A stretch of 64,000 nt of DNA from Streptomyces sp. R41 (GCF_041053055.1 NZ_CP163443.1:1984001-2048000), one strand, 5' to 3'; shown: positions 1 to 9,452, counted from the stretch's first letter. A program made the numbers and translations. Notes: generated by a model from the letters alone, not told the origin.

Positions 1-716
1 GTGAGCGCGACGACCTGGCCCGGGGTGACCGAGGGCCCAACGGTCACCAGGGAGTCGCGGTCCAGGAGGACGTCGGTGACCGGGCGGGAGCCCAGCTCCA
101 GGGCGTCCTCCAGACGCTCCTGCTCCTCCGGTTCCAACAGGCCCGCCTGGCCCGAGTCCTCGACCAGCCGGTTGAGCTGTTCGCTGGTGAAGACCGCCTC
201 GACCTCGTCCCTCGGCTCCACACGGAACAGCTTCAGGATCAGCCGGGCGCAGGCGCCCAGGCCGACGGTGACCGGCCGGCACAGCCGCGCGAAGGCGACC
301 AGGCCGGGACTCAGCCACAGCGCCGTCTTCTCGGGCGCGGCCATAGCCAGGTTCTTCGGCACCATCTCGCCGATGACGAGGTGGAGGAAGACGACGAGGG
401 CGAGCGCGATGACGTATCCGAGGGGGTGGATCAGCCCGTCGGGCAGATGAATCGCCTCGAAGACCGGCTCCAGCAGATGGGCGACGGTCGGCTCGGCGAC
501 CGCGCCGAGCGTCAACGAGCAGACGGTGATGCCGAATTGGGCCGCGGCCATCATCTGCGGGAGCCGCTCGAGGCCGTACAGGACCTGTCGGGCCCGCGCG
601 GTCCCCAGCGGTTCGATCTGGCTGCGCCGCACGGAGACGAGCGCGAACTCGGCGCCGACGAAGAAGCCATTGGTGAGCACCAGCAGCGCGGCGAAAAGGA
701 GTTGGAGCACGCTCAT
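1..716 (-). CDS. CNNM/HlyC-family membrane protein (partial, 3' end outside window)
   Basis: N-terminal 238 residues of a hemolysin-C/CNNM-type protein (DUF21 membrane domain followed by CBS domains), a family linked to divalent-cation transport or homeostasis. The first segment (LLFAALLVLTNGFFVGAEFA) is the typical DUF21 start, GEMVPKNLA lies near residue 116, and a CBS domain seems to begin near residue 215 as the window ends. The ATG at 716 overlaps the TGA of the upstream paralogue by four bases, so the two are translationally coupled. The N-termini resemble each other closely, suggesting a tandem duplication. Family call is firm; substrate unknown. Confidence 0.85.
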   Translation of the reverse strand, partial: MSVLQLLFAALLVLTNGFFVGAEFALVSVRRSQIEPLGTARARQVLYGLERLPQMMAAAQFGITVCSLTLGAVAEPTVAHLLEPVFEAIHLPDGLIHPLGYVIALALVVFLHLVIGEMVPKNLAMAAPEKTALWLSPGLVAFARLCRPVTVGLGACARLILKLFRVEPRDEVEAVFTSEQLNRLVEDSGQAGLLEPEEQERLEDALELGSRPVTDVLLDRDSLVTVGPSVTPGQVVAL

Positions 717-2038
717 CGGACGGCCTCCGCAGCGGGCGCGGTCCGCACGAAGCGGACGCGTTCGGCGCGGTAGTGCCCGACCTGGCGCACCGACAGGCGC
801 CAGCCGGGGAGTTCGGCCTTGTCGCCGGGGGCGGGGATCCGGCCGAGCAGGTCGGCGACGAGGCCCGCGACGGTCTCGTACGGCCCCTCGGGCACGTCGA
901 GTCCTATGCGCAGCAGGACGTCCACCCGGCAGCTGCCGTCGGCGTCCCACGCGGGCCGCCCGTCCTCGGGCGGCGCCGCCGCGAGTTCGGGCAGGTCCTG
1001 CCCGTCGTGTTCATCGCGGACCTCGCCGACGAGTTCCTCGACGATGTCCTCCAGGGTGACGACGCCCGCCGTACCGCCGTACTCGTCGACGACGACGGCG
1101 ATCGGCTGCTCGCTGCGCAGCTGCTCCAGAAGGGGCTGCACGGGCAGCGTCTCCGGGACCAGCAGCGGGGCCTGGGCGATCCTGCCGACGGGGGTGCGCA
1201 GCCGGTCGCGCGAGGGGATCGCGAGGGCGTCCTTGAGGTGCACCATGCCGACGATCTCGTCGATCCGCTCCCGGTAGACGGGGAAGCGGGACAGGCCGGT
1301 GGCGCGGGTGAGGTTGACGACATCCTCGGCGGTCGCCGACGACTGCAGCGCGCTGACCTTCACGCGCGGGGTCATGACGTGCTGCGCGGTCAGGTCGGCG
1401 AGCGAGATGGTCCGTACGAAGAGATCCGCGGTGTCCTGCTCCAGGGCACCGGCCTGCGCCGAGTGCCGGGCGAGCGAGACGAGTTCTCCGGGGGTGCGGG
1501 CGGAGGCCAGCTCCTCGGCGGGCTCGACGCCGAGAGCCCGTACGAGCCGGTTGGCGACCGCGTTGAGGGCGGCGATGACCGGCCGGAACAGCCGCGAGAA
1601 GATGTGCTGCGGGCCCGCCACGAAGCGAGCGACCTGCAGGGGCTTGGACACCGCCCAGTTCTTGGGCACGAGTTCGCCGATGACCATCTGCACGGCCGAG
1701 GCGAGCAGCATGCCGACCACCACGGCGACACCGGACACGGCGCCTTCGGGGATGCCGATCGCGGTGAACGGGCCGTGCAGCAGCTCGGCGAGCGCCGGTT
1801 CGGCGAGCATGCCGACGACGAGCGAGGTGATGGTGATGCCGAGCTGGGTACCGGAGAGCTGGAAGGACAGCTCCTTGAGCGAGTTCACGACGGTCTGAGC
1901 CCGTCGGTCGCCGTCGGCCGCGGCCTTCTCGGCGTCGGGGCGCTCGACCGTGACGAGGCCGAACTCCGCCGCGACGAAGAAGCCGTTGGCGAGAATCAGC
2001 AGGAATGCCGCCCCAAGGAGCAGCAGGGGGATGGTCAT
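713..2038 (-). CDS. CNNM/HlyC-family protein with CBS pair and CorC domain
   Basis: A 441-residue membrane protein. DUF21/CNNM membrane domain occupies roughly residues 1-200 (GELVPKNWA near 121), a CBS pair about 215-335 (VMTPRVKV, then VDEYGGTAGVVTLEDI), and a CorC_HlyC domain about 350-430. This is the standard full-length architecture of the family. The usual proposal is Mg2+/Co2+ transport or regulation sensed through the CBS pair; no substrate can be read here. It is the first gene of a two-gene paralogous operon. The ATG has a GAGG about eleven bases upstream. Confidence 0.88.
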   Translation of the reverse strand: MTIPLLLLGAAFLLILANGFFVAAEFGLVTVERPDAEKAAADGDRRAQTVVNSLKELSFQLSGTQLGITITSLVVGMLAEPALAELLHGPFTAIGIPEGAVSGVAVVVGMLLASAVQMVIGELVPKNWAVSKPLQVARFVAGPQHIFSRLFRPVIAALNAVANRLVRALGVEPAEELASARTPGELVSLARHSAQAGALEQDTADLFVRTISLADLTAQHVMTPRVKVSALQSSATAEDVVNLTRATGLSRFPVYRERIDEIVGMVHLKDALAIPSRDRLRTPVGRIAQAPLLVPETLPVQPLLEQLRSEQPIAVVVDEYGGTAGVVTLEDIVEELVGEVRDEHDGQDLPELAAAPPEDGRPAWDADGSCRVDVLLRIGLDVPEGPYETVAGLVADLLGRIPAPGDKAELPGWRLSVRQVGHYRAERVRFVRTAPAAEAVR

Positions 2039-2160
2039 GCCGCCGCCTCGATATGTCGGGAGGGGGCGGCGCAGGTACTACAGGACGATCCGTCCATCGC
2101 TGGAGGGAGTCACTCCTCGGGTAGCAGGGGGCCTCTGAATTCCGGGTGGCACATCAGAGA

Positions 2161-2185
2161 CGGAGGCGCAACGAAAACGCCTCCG
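2161..2185 (-). terminator. Hairpin terminator downstream of the PH-domain gene
   Basis: Perfect 8-bp inverted repeat CGGAGGCG / CGCCTCCG around a nine-base loop, about 50 bases past the stop of the PH-domain gene and before the CNNM promoter region. It probably ends the hisE-hisG-PH transcript. There is no strong U-tract, as is usual in Streptomyces. Confidence 0.55.
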
Positions 2186-2237
2186 CCAACAGATTAATCA
2201 AGACATGGGCCCGGCGGGCAGGGTGGAAGGCTGAGAG

Positions 2238-2693
2238 TCAGCCCTCATGTTTCTCGGGGTCGCCGATGGAGCGGGCCTCGGCGAGGGCACGCAGGGCGCG
2301 GGCGTCCTCGATCGCGCGCTGTTTGGCGATGCCCGGCTGGATGCCGAGCGCGGGCAGGCTGGTGCCGTCACTGAGGTTGAGGAACACCCAGGGGTCACCG
2401 GGGCGCAGGTTGACCTGGAGGATCTCCGCCCAGTCCAGGTGTCGTTTGCCGGCGATGTTGACGACGGTGACGCCGTTCTCGTCGGCGACGACTTTGGGCC
2501 GGGAGAGCAGCAGGAGCACCCCGAAGAGCAGCGCCGCGGTGAAGATGAAGCTGAGCCGCTCCCCCGGGCCGAGCTGCTCCAGGAGCATCGCGACCGTCGT
2601 GATGACCACGAAGATCGCGGCGCCCGCGGTGAGCAGCACGGCCCGGGTGCGGGACGGTCGGAATGTGACGGGAAGGGTGGGAAGGTCTGACAT
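2238..2693 (-). CDS. PH-domain membrane protein
   Basis: 151 residues. Two hydrophobic segments (about 17-35 and 47-64) are followed by a compact bacterial PH-like domain (about 70-130, with DENGVTVVNIAGKRHLDWAE). The role of such proteins is not established. It starts 14 bases after hisG stops, so it is the last gene of a hisE-hisG-PH run. ATG start at 2693. Confidence 0.75.
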   Translation of the reverse strand: MSDLPTLPVTFRPSRTRAVLLTAGAAIFVVITTVAMLLEQLGPGERLSFIFTAALLFGVLLLLSRPKVVADENGVTVVNIAGKRHLDWAEILQVNLRPGDPWVFLNLSDGTSLPALGIQPGIAKQRAIEDARALRALAEARSIGDPEKHEG

Positions 2694-2707
2694 GTCCGGC
2701 AGTCCCG

Positions 2708-3565
2708 TCAGAGCCGGCAGGCGTGGATGGCGGTGGTCAGGATGGCCCGCGCGCCGAGCGCGTACAGGTCGTCCATGATCCGCTGGGCCTCCTTGGCGGG
2801 GACCATGGCGCGCACGGCGACCCAGCCCTCGTTGTGCAGCGGCGAGATGGTCGGCGACTCCAGGCCCGGGGTGAGGGCGACAGCCTTCTCCAGGTGCTCG
2901 GCGCGGCAGTCGTAGTCCATCATCACGTACGTCCGTGCCACCAGGACGCCCTGGAGGCGGCGCAGGAACTGCTGCACCTTGGGCTCGGCGTCCTCGGCGG
3001 TGTCGGCTCCGACCCGGCGGACGACGACGGCCTCGGACTTCATGATCGGGTCGCCGAAGACCTCGAGGCCCGCGTTGCGCAGCGAGGTGCCGGTCTCGAC
3101 GACATCGGCGATGACCTCGGCGACGCCCAGTTCGATGGCGGTCTCGACCGCGCCGTCGAGGTGGACGACGGAGGCGTCGACGCCGTGGTCGGCGAGGTGC
3201 TTGGCGACGATGCCCTCGTACGAGGTGGCGACCGTCATGCCGGAGAGGTCCGCGATGCCGCCCGCCGTGCCCGGCTTGGTGGCGAAACGGAAGGTCGAGC
3301 GGGCGAAGCCGAGCGGCAGGATCTCCTCCGCGTTGGCGCCCGAGTCGATGAGCAGGTCGCGGCCGGTGATGCCGATGTCGAGGCGGCCGGAGGAGACGTA
3401 GATCGCGATGTCGCGAGGACGGAGGTAGAAGAACTCGACCTCGTTCTCCGGGTCGACGATCCTCAGTTCCTTGGACTCCCGGCGCTGCTGGTAGCCGGCC
3501 TCATGCAGCATCTCCGCCGCAGGGCCTGACAGGGAACCCTTGTTGGGGACGGCGATGCGCAGCAT
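2708..3565 (-). CDS. hisG: ATP phosphoribosyltransferase
   Basis: First enzyme of histidine biosynthesis: condenses ATP and PRPP to phosphoribosyl-ATP. 285 residues, the long HisG form with a C-terminal ACT-like regulatory domain (about 210-285) that carries histidine feedback in the family. Visible features are the N-terminal LRIAVPNKGSL, the ITGRDLL segment and the PRPP-binding region DVVETGTSLRNAGL. It follows hisE by 45 bases on the same strand, so the two adjacent early steps are co-transcribed. Product is cytoplasmic. Confidence 0.97.
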   Translation of the reverse strand: MLRIAVPNKGSLSGPAAEMLHEAGYQQRRESKELRIVDPENEVEFFYLRPRDIAIYVSSGRLDIGITGRDLLIDSGANAEEILPLGFARSTFRFATKPGTAGGIADLSGMTVATSYEGIVAKHLADHGVDASVVHLDGAVETAIELGVAEVIADVVETGTSLRNAGLEVFGDPIMKSEAVVVRRVGADTAEDAEPKVQQFLRRLQGVLVARTYVMMDYDCRAEHLEKAVALTPGLESPTISPLHNEGWVAVRAMVPAKEAQRIMDDLYALGARAILTTAIHACRL

Positions 3566-3610
3566 GAGGTCGGCTTCCTTTGCGTGATGGGGGTTGGGGA
3601 ACAGCGGGAT

Positions 3611-3883
3611 CTACAGGTGGGCGTACACGTCGTCGAGGGAGATCCCCCGCGCGACCATCATCACCTGGACGTGGTACAGCAGCTGCGAGATCTCCTCGGC
3701 GGCGGCGTCCTTGCCCTCGTACTCGGCGGCCATCCAGACCTCGGCGGCCTCTTCGACGACCTTCTTGCCGATGGCATGGACGCCCTTGCCGACCAGCTCG
3801 GCGGTACGCGAAGTGGCGGGATCGCCGTTGGCGGCCTTGTGCTGGAGCTCGGTGAAGAGCTCCTCGAACGTCTTCTTGGACAT
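3611..3883 (-). CDS. hisE: Phosphoribosyl-ATP pyrophosphatase
   Basis: Second step of histidine biosynthesis: hydrolyses phosphoribosyl-ATP to phosphoribosyl-AMP and pyrophosphate. 90 residues, the normal size of stand-alone HisE. The MazG-like signature [14 protein letters not shown] followed by [14 protein letters not shown] holds the metal-binding acidic residues. It lies directly upstream of hisG. HisI is not in this window, so HisE and HisI are separate here, as usual in actinobacteria. Confidence 0.96.
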   Translation of the reverse strand: MSKKTFEELFTELQHKAANGDPATSRTAELVGKGVHAIGKKVVEEAAEVWMAAEYEGKDAAAEEISQLLYHVQVMMVARGISLDDVYAHL

Positions 3884-3917
3884 GGTGCTGCCTACCCTAC
3901 GCGCTCACGGGGGTTCC

Positions 3918-4403
3918 TCAGCGCCAGGGTTCAGATACTGAGCGCAGCGTGGCCGCGGTCGCCACCGCGGCCGTCACCGCCTCGTGCCCCTTGTCCTCGT
4001 TGGAGCCCTCGATGCCCGCGCGGTCCAGGGCCTGCTCCTCGGTGTCGCAGGTCAGCACGCCGAAGCCGATGGGCACGCCGGTGTCGATGGAGACCTGGGT
4101 GAGGCCGTGGGTGACGCCCTGGCATACGTACTCGAAGTGGGGGGTGCCGCCACGGATGACGACGCCGAGCGCGACGATCGCGTCGTAGCCGCGGCCCGCC
4201 AGGACCTTGGCGACGACCGGCAGCTCGAAGCTGCCGGGGACCCGAAGCAGGGTCGGCTCGTCGATCCCCAGCTCGTGCAGGGCGCGCAGCGCGCCGTCGA
4301 CGAGGCCGTCCATCACCTTTTCGTGCCACTGTGCCGCGATGACCGCGACGCGCAGGTCGCCGCAGTTGCGTACGGACAGTTCAGGTGCACCCTTGCCGCT
4401 CAC
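3918..4403 (-). CDS. ribH: 6,7-dimethyl-8-ribityllumazine synthase
   Basis: Penultimate step of riboflavin synthesis: joins 5-amino-6-ribitylaminouracil with 3,4-dihydroxy-2-butanone 4-phosphate. 161 residues, normal for RibH. The family segments [31 protein letters not shown] and [16 protein letters not shown] are visible. GTG start at 4403 behind GGAGAG. It is the last gene of the ribE-ribM-ribBA-ribH operon, 63 bases after ribBA. Confidence 0.97.
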   Translation of the reverse strand: MSGKGAPELSVRNCGDLRVAVIAAQWHEKVMDGLVDGALRALHELGIDEPTLLRVPGSFELPVVAKVLAGRGYDAIVALGVVIRGGTPHFEYVCQGVTHGLTQVSIDTGVPIGFGVLTCDTEEQALDRAGIEGSNEDKGHEAVTAAVATAATLRSVSEPWR

Positions 4404-4466
4404 GTCTCTCCTCAGTGCCGCTGTGCAGTGTTGCCGATAGTGCCGTTGTTGCTGGTATTGCCGTTC

Positions 4467-5765
4467 TTACTGGTTGCCGCAGGCGGACACGGTGGTCGTG
4501 TCCAGCCAGGGCAGGTCGTGACCCATCCGGTCCCGCTTGGTGCGCAGGTAGCGGAGGTTGTGCTCGCCCGCCTGTACGGGCATCGGTTCCCGAGCGGAGA
4601 CCTTGAGGCCGTGCCGGACGAGCGCGTCGGTCTTGTCGGGGTTGTTGGTCATCAGGCGCAGGCTGTGCACGCCGAGGTCCTCCAGGATCTGGGCGCTCGC
4701 GCCGTAGTCCCGGGCGTCGGCGGGCAGGCCCAGCTCCAGGTTGGCGTCGAGCGTGTCGCGGCCCTGCTCCTGAAGCTCGTACGCGCGCAGCTTGGAGAGC
4801 AGCCCGATGCCGCGTCCCTCGTGGCCGCGCAGGTAGACCACGATGCCGCGGCCCTCGGTCTGGATGCGTTCCATGGCCGTCTGCAGCTGGGGGCCGCAGT
4901 CGCAGCGCAGCGAGTGGAAGACGTCGCCGGTGAGGCACTCGGAGTGGACGCGGACGAGGACGTCCTCGCCGTCACCGATCTCGCCGTGGACGAGGGCGAC
5001 GTGCTCGACTCCGTCGACGGTGGAGCGGTAGCCGTAGGCCGTGAACTCGCCGAAGGCGGTGGGCAGGTGGACCTCGGCCTCACGGCGGACGGTGGGCTCG
5101 GCGGTGCGGCGGTAGGCGATCAGGTCCTCGATGGAGATGATCGTCAGGCCGTGCTTGCGGGCGAAGGGGATCAGCTCGGGCAGGCGGAGCATGCGGCCGT
5201 CCTCGCCCGCGATCTCGACGATCGCACCGGCCGGGCGAAGGCCCGCGAGACGGGCCAGGTCGACGGCTGCCTCGGTGTGGCCGTTGCGGACCAGGACGCC
5301 GCCGGGCTTGGCGCGCAGCGGGAAGATGTGGCCGGGGCGCACGAAGTCGTCCGCCTGGGCCCTGCCGTCGGCGAGCAGCTGAAGCGTGGTGGCACGGTCG
5401 GATGCCGAGATGCCGGTGGTCACACCGTGAGCGGCGGACGCGTCCACCGACACTGTGAACGCGGTTTTCATCGACTCGGTGTTGTCGTCGACCATCTGCG
5501 GGAGCCGGAGCCGGTCCAGTTCGTCGCCCTCCATGGGCGCGCAGATCAGCCCGCGGCACTCGCTCATCATGAAGGCGACGATCTCGGGGGTCGCCTTCTC
5601 GGCGGCGATGACGAGGTCGCCCTCGTTCTCCCGGTCCTCGTCGTCGACGACCACGACCGGGCGGCCCGCCGCGATGTCGGCGATGGCCTTCTCGACCGGG
5701 TCGAGCGCGAAGTCCGAGGCATCGAGATCGTGCCCGGTGCTGTACCAAACCGGCGCCGTTGTCAT
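4467..5765 (-). CDS. ribBA: Bifunctional DHBP synthase / GTP cyclohydrolase II
   Basis: 432 residues with two riboflavin-pathway enzymes fused. The N-terminal RibB half (about 1-215, with [11 protein letters not shown] near 40) makes 3,4-dihydroxy-2-butanone 4-phosphate from ribulose 5-phosphate. The C-terminal RibA half (about 225-425) opens GTP; the zinc-site cysteines lie in [15 protein letters not shown] and the catalytic arginine region in [10 protein letters not shown]. Both active sites look intact. The frame is open further upstream, but the ATG at 5765 overlaps the ribM stop (ATGA) and starts at the family N-terminus, so I chose it. Confidence 0.96.
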   Translation of the reverse strand: MTTAPVWYSTGHDLDASDFALDPVEKAIADIAAGRPVVVVDDEDRENEGDLVIAAEKATPEIVAFMMSECRGLICAPMEGDELDRLRLPQMVDDNTESMKTAFTVSVDASAAHGVTTGISASDRATTLQLLADGRAQADDFVRPGHIFPLRAKPGGVLVRNGHTEAAVDLARLAGLRPAGAIVEIAGEDGRMLRLPELIPFARKHGLTIISIEDLIAYRRTAEPTVRREAEVHLPTAFGEFTAYGYRSTVDGVEHVALVHGEIGDGEDVLVRVHSECLTGDVFHSLRCDCGPQLQTAMERIQTEGRGIVVYLRGHEGRGIGLLSKLRAYELQEQGRDTLDANLELGLPADARDYGASAQILEDLGVHSLRLMTNNPDKTDALVRHGLKVSAREPMPVQAGEHNLRYLRTKRDRMGHDLPWLDTTTVSACGNQ

Positions 5766-6406
5766 GCCGGGGCTCCTTCCAGGACGGGCTGCCCGGCCTT
5801 GCGGGAGCGCAGCCACCAGTCGCGCATGCCCCACAGGACGAGCGCGCCGTACAGGACGTAGACGAAACCGGAGAAGGCGAAGCCGTTGGCGAAGTTGAGC
5901 GGCACGCCCACCAGGTCCACCAGCAGCCAGGCGAACCAGAACTCGACCATGCCGCGTGCCTGGGCGTACATGGCGACGATGGTGCCGACGAAGATGTACG
6001 CGTCCGGCCAAGGGTCCCAGGAGAGGGACGGGTACGCGAAGAACAGGCCGGCCACCGCGACGGTGCCGACGGCCGCGGCGCCGATCAGGTAGCCGCGCTC
6101 GCGCCAGGTGGCGAAGCGGACGGCGATGGAACCGTCCGCCGCTTGTCCCCTGCCGCGGTTCCACTGCCACCAGCCGTACACCGCGACGATCATGACGACG
6201 ACCTGCTTGCCGGCACTGCCGGAGAGGTGGGCCGTCGAGAAGGCCGCGAAGAGGACGACGCCCGACAGGAACTGGGCGGGCCAGCTCCATATGGAGCGCC
6301 GCCAGCCGAGGGCGAGGGCGATCAGACCGATGACGTTGCCGATCATGTCCGACCACTTGATGTGCTGGTCGAAGAGGACGAAGGCCTCGGAGTTGAGCCA
6401 GTTCAC
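5762..6406 (-). CDS. ribM: PnuC-like riboflavin transporter
   Basis: 214-residue polytopic membrane protein of the PnuC family with about seven hydrophobic segments. PnuC proteins import nicotinamide riboside, but members inside actinobacterial rib operons (RibM of Corynebacterium glutamicum and Streptomyces davawensis) transport riboflavin. Its place between ribE and ribBA, with a GTGA overlap at the 5' end and ATGA at the 3' end, supports that role. Substrate is inferred from context, not from residues. Confidence 0.85.
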   Translation of the reverse strand: MNWLNSEAFVLFDQHIKWSDMIGNVIGLIALALGWRRSIWSWPAQFLSGVVLFAAFSTAHLSGSAGKQVVVMIVAVYGWWQWNRGRGQAADGSIAVRFATWRERGYLIGAAAVGTVAVAGLFFAYPSLSWDPWPDAYIFVGTIVAMYAQARGMVEFWFAWLLVDLVGVPLNFANGFAFSGFVYVLYGALVLWGMRDWWLRSRKAGQPVLEGAPA

Positions 6407-7005
6407 TTGGCTGCTCCCTGCGGGCCCAGCAGCCGCTCGACGTACTTGGCGATGACGTCGACCTCGAGGTTGACCGGGTCGCCCGGCTGCTTGAGGCCGA
6501 GCGTGGTCAGCGCGAGTGTGGTCGGGATGAGGCTGACGGTGAAGTAGTCGGGGCCCGCGTCGACGACGGTCAGGCTGATGCCGTCGACCGTGATGGAGCC
6601 CTTCTCGACCACATAGCGGGAGAGGTCGGCGGGGAGCGAGATCTTGACGATCTCCCAGTTGTCGGACGGCTTGCGCTCGATGACCGCGCCGGTGCCGTCG
6701 ACGTGTCCCTGCACGATGTGCCCGCCGAGGCGCTCGCCCACGGCCATGGGGCGCTCCAGGTTGACGCGGGAGCCGACGGTCAGAGCGCCGAGGCTGGAGC
6801 GGTCCAGGGTCTCGGCCATGACGTCGGCGGTGAATTCGTCGCCCTCGTGGTCGACCACCGTGAGACAGACGCCGTTGACGGCGATGGAGTCGCCGTGCTG
6901 CGCGCCCTGCGTGACGACTGGGCCACGCAGACGGAAACGGGAGGCGTCGTCGAGGTTCTCGACGGCGGTGACCTCACCCAGCTCTTCGACGATTCCGGTG
7001 AACAC
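6403..7005 (-). CDS. ribE: Riboflavin synthase alpha chain
   Basis: Final step of riboflavin synthesis: dismutation of two lumazine molecules. 200 residues with two tandem lumazine-binding repeats (about 1-95 and 96-190). The canonical N-terminus FTGIVEELG and the motif [11 protein letters not shown] between repeats are present. GTG start at 7005 has GGAGG nine bases upstream. First gene of the operon, about 155 bases after the FMN riboswitch that should control it. Confidence 0.96.
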   Translation of the reverse strand: MFTGIVEELGEVTAVENLDDASRFRLRGPVVTQGAQHGDSIAVNGVCLTVVDHEGDEFTADVMAETLDRSSLGALTVGSRVNLERPMAVGERLGGHIVQGHVDGTGAVIERKPSDNWEIVKISLPADLSRYVVEKGSITVDGISLTVVDAGPDYFTVSLIPTTLALTTLGLKQPGDPVNLEVDVIAKYVERLLGPQGAAK

Positions 7006-7159
7006 TTCCCGGGTCCTCCTGCCTCATGGGGCACGGACTCCGGGGCCTGTCGATGACGACAGAATGAGCGGACGACGACACCGGGAGCGACGCCGCAAGG
7101 GGACGTGTCCCATGGGACACGTCGCAACAAACGGCAGCGCGCACGAATGCCCGCCCGCC

Positions 7160-7286
7160 GCGCACTGCCTCCCATCCGGACTTTAACCGTCGGTCCAGGA
7201 ATTTCACCTGGTCAACCGGCCGCTGGAAGCGACCGGGTCGCGGACTGTAACCGCCGGTTCGGAATTTCACCGACCCCGGAGTGCGC
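7160..7286 (-). promoter_or_regulatory. FMN riboswitch (RFN element) upstream of ribE
   Basis: On the minus strand the conserved RFN blocks appear in order: GGTGAAATTCCGAACCGGCGG, a variable hairpin, GGTGAAATTCCTGGACCGAC, then a closing AGTCCGGATGGGAG. The P1 stem is clear: GCGCACT at 7280-7286 pairs with AGTGCGC at 7160-7166. FMN binding should shut down the ribE-ribM-ribBA-ribH mRNA, at termination or translation level. The expression platform between 7159 and the ribE start was not resolved. Confidence 0.93.
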
Positions 7287-7443
7287 TGCTTCTGGTACAG
7301 AGCCAGTGTGCCACGCCTGATCGACGCCCATGCGGGCGAATGCCTGTGGGGTGGCTCACAGGCCATATGGATGGACTTCTCGCGCGGCGCGCGAGCGGCC
7401 AACTTCCGCTCCGGCGCACGCCCTTGATAATGATCCATACCCA

Positions 7444-7472
7444 TTGACGCTTTGGTCTAGTCCATTTAAGGT
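7444..7472 (+). promoter_or_regulatory. HrdB-type promoter candidate for the ECF sigma gene
   Basis: TTGACG (7444-7449), a 17-base spacer and TAAGGT (7467-7472) fit the TTGAC(A/G)-N17/18-TANNNT pattern of housekeeping promoters. It lies in a short AT-richer patch and points toward the sigma gene, whose start is 165 bases downstream. It is not the ECF41-type motif found further along. Confidence 0.45.
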
Positions 7473-7636
7473 CGGCGATCACTGCTTCGTTTCCGGCGGT
7501 TCGGTCAACCCGTCCGACCGGCAGCGCGTCCGGTTCGTCGACACCGAATGGTCGCCCCCCCCGATCGACCCGGCGGCGGTGACGGAGGCCCTTGCCCCGC
7601 CGCCGGGTCTCCAACCCTCTCTGCGAGGCTGGAGGC

Positions 7637-8533
7637 GTGACGACGAGCCTCGCCGACGAATTCGAGACGTATCGCCCGCGGCTTTTCGGGCTGGCCTACC
7701 GCATGCTCGGTTCCGCCGCGGACGCGGAGGACACCGTGCAGGACGCGTATCTGCGCTTCAGCGGCGCCGACCGCGCGGGCATCGACCAGCCCGGCGCCTG
7801 GCTCGCCAAGGTCGTCACCAATCTCTGCCTCAACCGGCTGACCTCGGCCCGCGCACGGCGCGAGCAGTACGCCGGGCCGTGGCTGCCCGAGCCCGTGATC
7901 ACTTCGGACGGCACGCTCGGCCCCCTGGAGTCGGCCGAGCGACGCGACGCCGTGTCCATGGCCCTGTTGGTCCTCCTGGAGCGGCTCACCCCGACCGAAC
8001 GCGCGGTGTACGTACTGAGAGAGGCCTTCGCGTACGGCCATCGGGAGATCGCCGGCGTACTGGAGCTGAGCGAGGCCAACTGCCGTCAGCTGTACCGGCG
8101 GGCGGTCCAGCGGGTCGCCGCGCCCAAGGCCCGCTTCGAGGCCGCGCCCGAGCAACAGGCCGGGCTCGTCGCGTCCTTCCTCACGGCGGCCCGCGAGGGC
8201 GATCTGGCCGGTCTGGAGAGTCTGCTCGCGGCGGACGTGACCTGGTGGTCCGACGGCGGCGGCAAGGTCTCCGCGGCGCGGCGGCCGATCGAGGGGCGCG
8301 AGAAGGTTCTGCGGTTCCTGGCGGGCGTCCTGGGCTCGTTCGCGACGGAGGACGTCGACTTCATGGTGGCCGAGGTCAACGGACGCGCCGCGCTGCTCGT
8401 TCGGGCGGACGACCGTCCGCTCGGTGTCGTCACGTTCGAGGTCCACGAAGGCGTGTGCACGCAGGTGCGAGCGGTGCTGAACCCGGACAAGCTGGAGTTC
8501 GTGGGCCGCCAGCTGGAGCGGGCACAGGCTTGA
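7637..8533 (+). CDS. ECF41-family sigma factor with SnoaL-like C-terminal domain
   Basis: 298 residues. Sigma-2 domain about 5-75 (LFGLAYRMLGSAADAEDTVQD), sigma-4 about 105-165, then an NTF2/SnoaL-like C-terminal domain. The two ECF41 hallmarks are visible: WLPEP near residue 82 in the linker and DGGGKV near residue 205. In this family the fused domain replaces a separate anti-sigma factor and modulates activity. The GTG at 7637 is chosen because GAGG sits eight bases upstream; longer starts have no site. The next gene encodes the usual ECF41 partner. Confidence 0.9.
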   Translation: MTTSLADEFETYRPRLFGLAYRMLGSAADAEDTVQDAYLRFSGADRAGIDQPGAWLAKVVTNLCLNRLTSARARREQYAGPWLPEPVITSDGTLGPLESAERRDAVSMALLVLLERLTPTERAVYVLREAFAYGHREIAGVLELSEANCRQLYRRAVQRVAAPKARFEAAPEQQAGLVASFLTAAREGDLAGLESLLAADVTWWSDGGGKVSAARRPIEGREKVLRFLAGVLGSFATEDVDFMVAEVNGRAALLVRADDRPLGVVTFEVHEGVCTQVRAVLNPDKLEFVGRQLERAQA

Positions 8534-8611
8534 ACCGGCCTGGTCCAGGCCTGACCCGCAGGGTCCGGATCCGGCCACGTCCTGGTCGTGGGTCAAGTCC
8601 TGGCCGGGCGT

Positions 8612-8638
8612 TGTCACATGCGTGGTGCCTGCCCGGTC
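8612..8638 (+). promoter_or_regulatory. ECF41-like promoter before the SDR/epimerase gene
   Basis: TGTCACA at 8612-8618 equals the -35 element known for ECF41 promoters. About 15 bases on, CGGTC (8634-8638) is close to the CGTC -10 element. It lies between the ECF41 gene and its partner, where the family's only well-supported target promoter is normally found. The -10 match is imperfect. Confidence 0.6.
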
Positions 8639-8696
8639 TCAGCTGACGGAGGGCGGTCCACCCGGGGGCGTCCGACGTCCGAAGGGACTGAAAAGC

Positions 8697-9452
8697 ATGA
8701 CCACGATCCTGGTGACCGGCGGCACCGGAACCCTCGGCCGACTCGTGGCCGAGCGGCTGCGGGCGGACGGCCACGAGGTACGGGTGCTCAGCCGGCACAC
8801 GCAGCCGTACGCCGTCGATCTGCGCGAGGGCGGCGCGGGGCTGGACGCCGCCGTTGCGGGCGTGGACGCGATCGTGCACTGTGCGACTACGCCGCGCGGG
8901 GGTGACGAGCGGGCGGCCGCACATCTGATCGCGGCCGCGCGCCGGGCGGGTGTTCCGCACCTGGTCTACATCTCGATCGTCGGTGTGGACGTGGTGCCGC
9001 TCGGCTACTACAGGACCAAGCTCGCGGTGGAGAAGCTGGTCGAGGAGTCGGGGCTCGGCTGGACGATCCTGCGCACCACCCAGTTCCACGACCTCGTTGT
9101 CCAGCTCCTCGCCACCATGGCCAGGCTGCCGGTCCTCCACCTCCCCGCCGGCGTCAGCGACCAGCCGATCGAGGTCGCCGAGGTCGCTGACCGGCTGGCC
9201 TCGCTGGCGGTCGGCGCGCCGGCGGGGCGCGCCGATGACATGGGCGGGCCCGAGGTGCGTACGTTTCCCTCGCTGGCCCGTGCCTATCTGCGAGCCGCCG
9301 GGAAGCGGCGCCCGTTGTTCAACGTCCGGCTTGTGGGGAAGACGTATCGGGCGTTTCGGGGTGGAGGGCATCTGACGCCGGGGCAGGCCGTGGGGAAGGG
9401 CACGTTCGAGGAGTACTTGGCGGCGCGGTTCGGGGGTGAGCGGCAGGGGTGA
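8697..9452 (+). CDS. NAD(P)-binding NmrA/SDR-type epimerase-like protein (ECF41 partner)
   Basis: 251 residues. The N-terminal nucleotide-binding motif VTGGTGTLGR (about 6-15) marks an atypical SDR/NmrA-like fold; YYRTKLAVEKLVEESGLGW resembles the active-site Tyr-x-x-x-Lys helix. Carboxymuconolactone decarboxylases, oxidoreductases and epimerases (COE) are the known genetic partners of ECF41 sigma factors, and this fits that class. ATG at 8697 is preceded by AAGGGA at nine bases; the reading frame extends further upstream without a good site. Substrate unknown. Confidence 0.85.
   Translation: MTTILVTGGTGTLGRLVAERLRADGHEVRVLSRHTQPYAVDLREGGAGLDAAVAGVDAIVHCATTPRGGDERAAAHLIAAARRAGVPHLVYISIVGVDVVPLGYYRTKLAVEKLVEESGLGWTILRTTQFHDLVVQLLATMARLPVLHLPAGVSDQPIEVAEVADRLASLAVGAPAGRADDMGGPEVRTFPSLARAYLRAAGKRRPLFNVRLVGKTYRAFRGGGHLTPGQAVGKGTFEEYLAARFGGERQG

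Noticed and set aside
3984..5861. Long plus-strand open frames opposite ribH-ribBA, and similar ones opposite hisG, davB, metK, carB and pyrC
   Set aside because: Frames opened by high GC; they mirror well-supported genes and have low-complexity Arg/Gly/Asp-rich products.
5766..6356. N-terminal extension of RibBA
   Set aside because: Overlaps ribM in another frame, is Arg-rich and lacks homology; the ATG at 5765 is coupled to the ribM stop.
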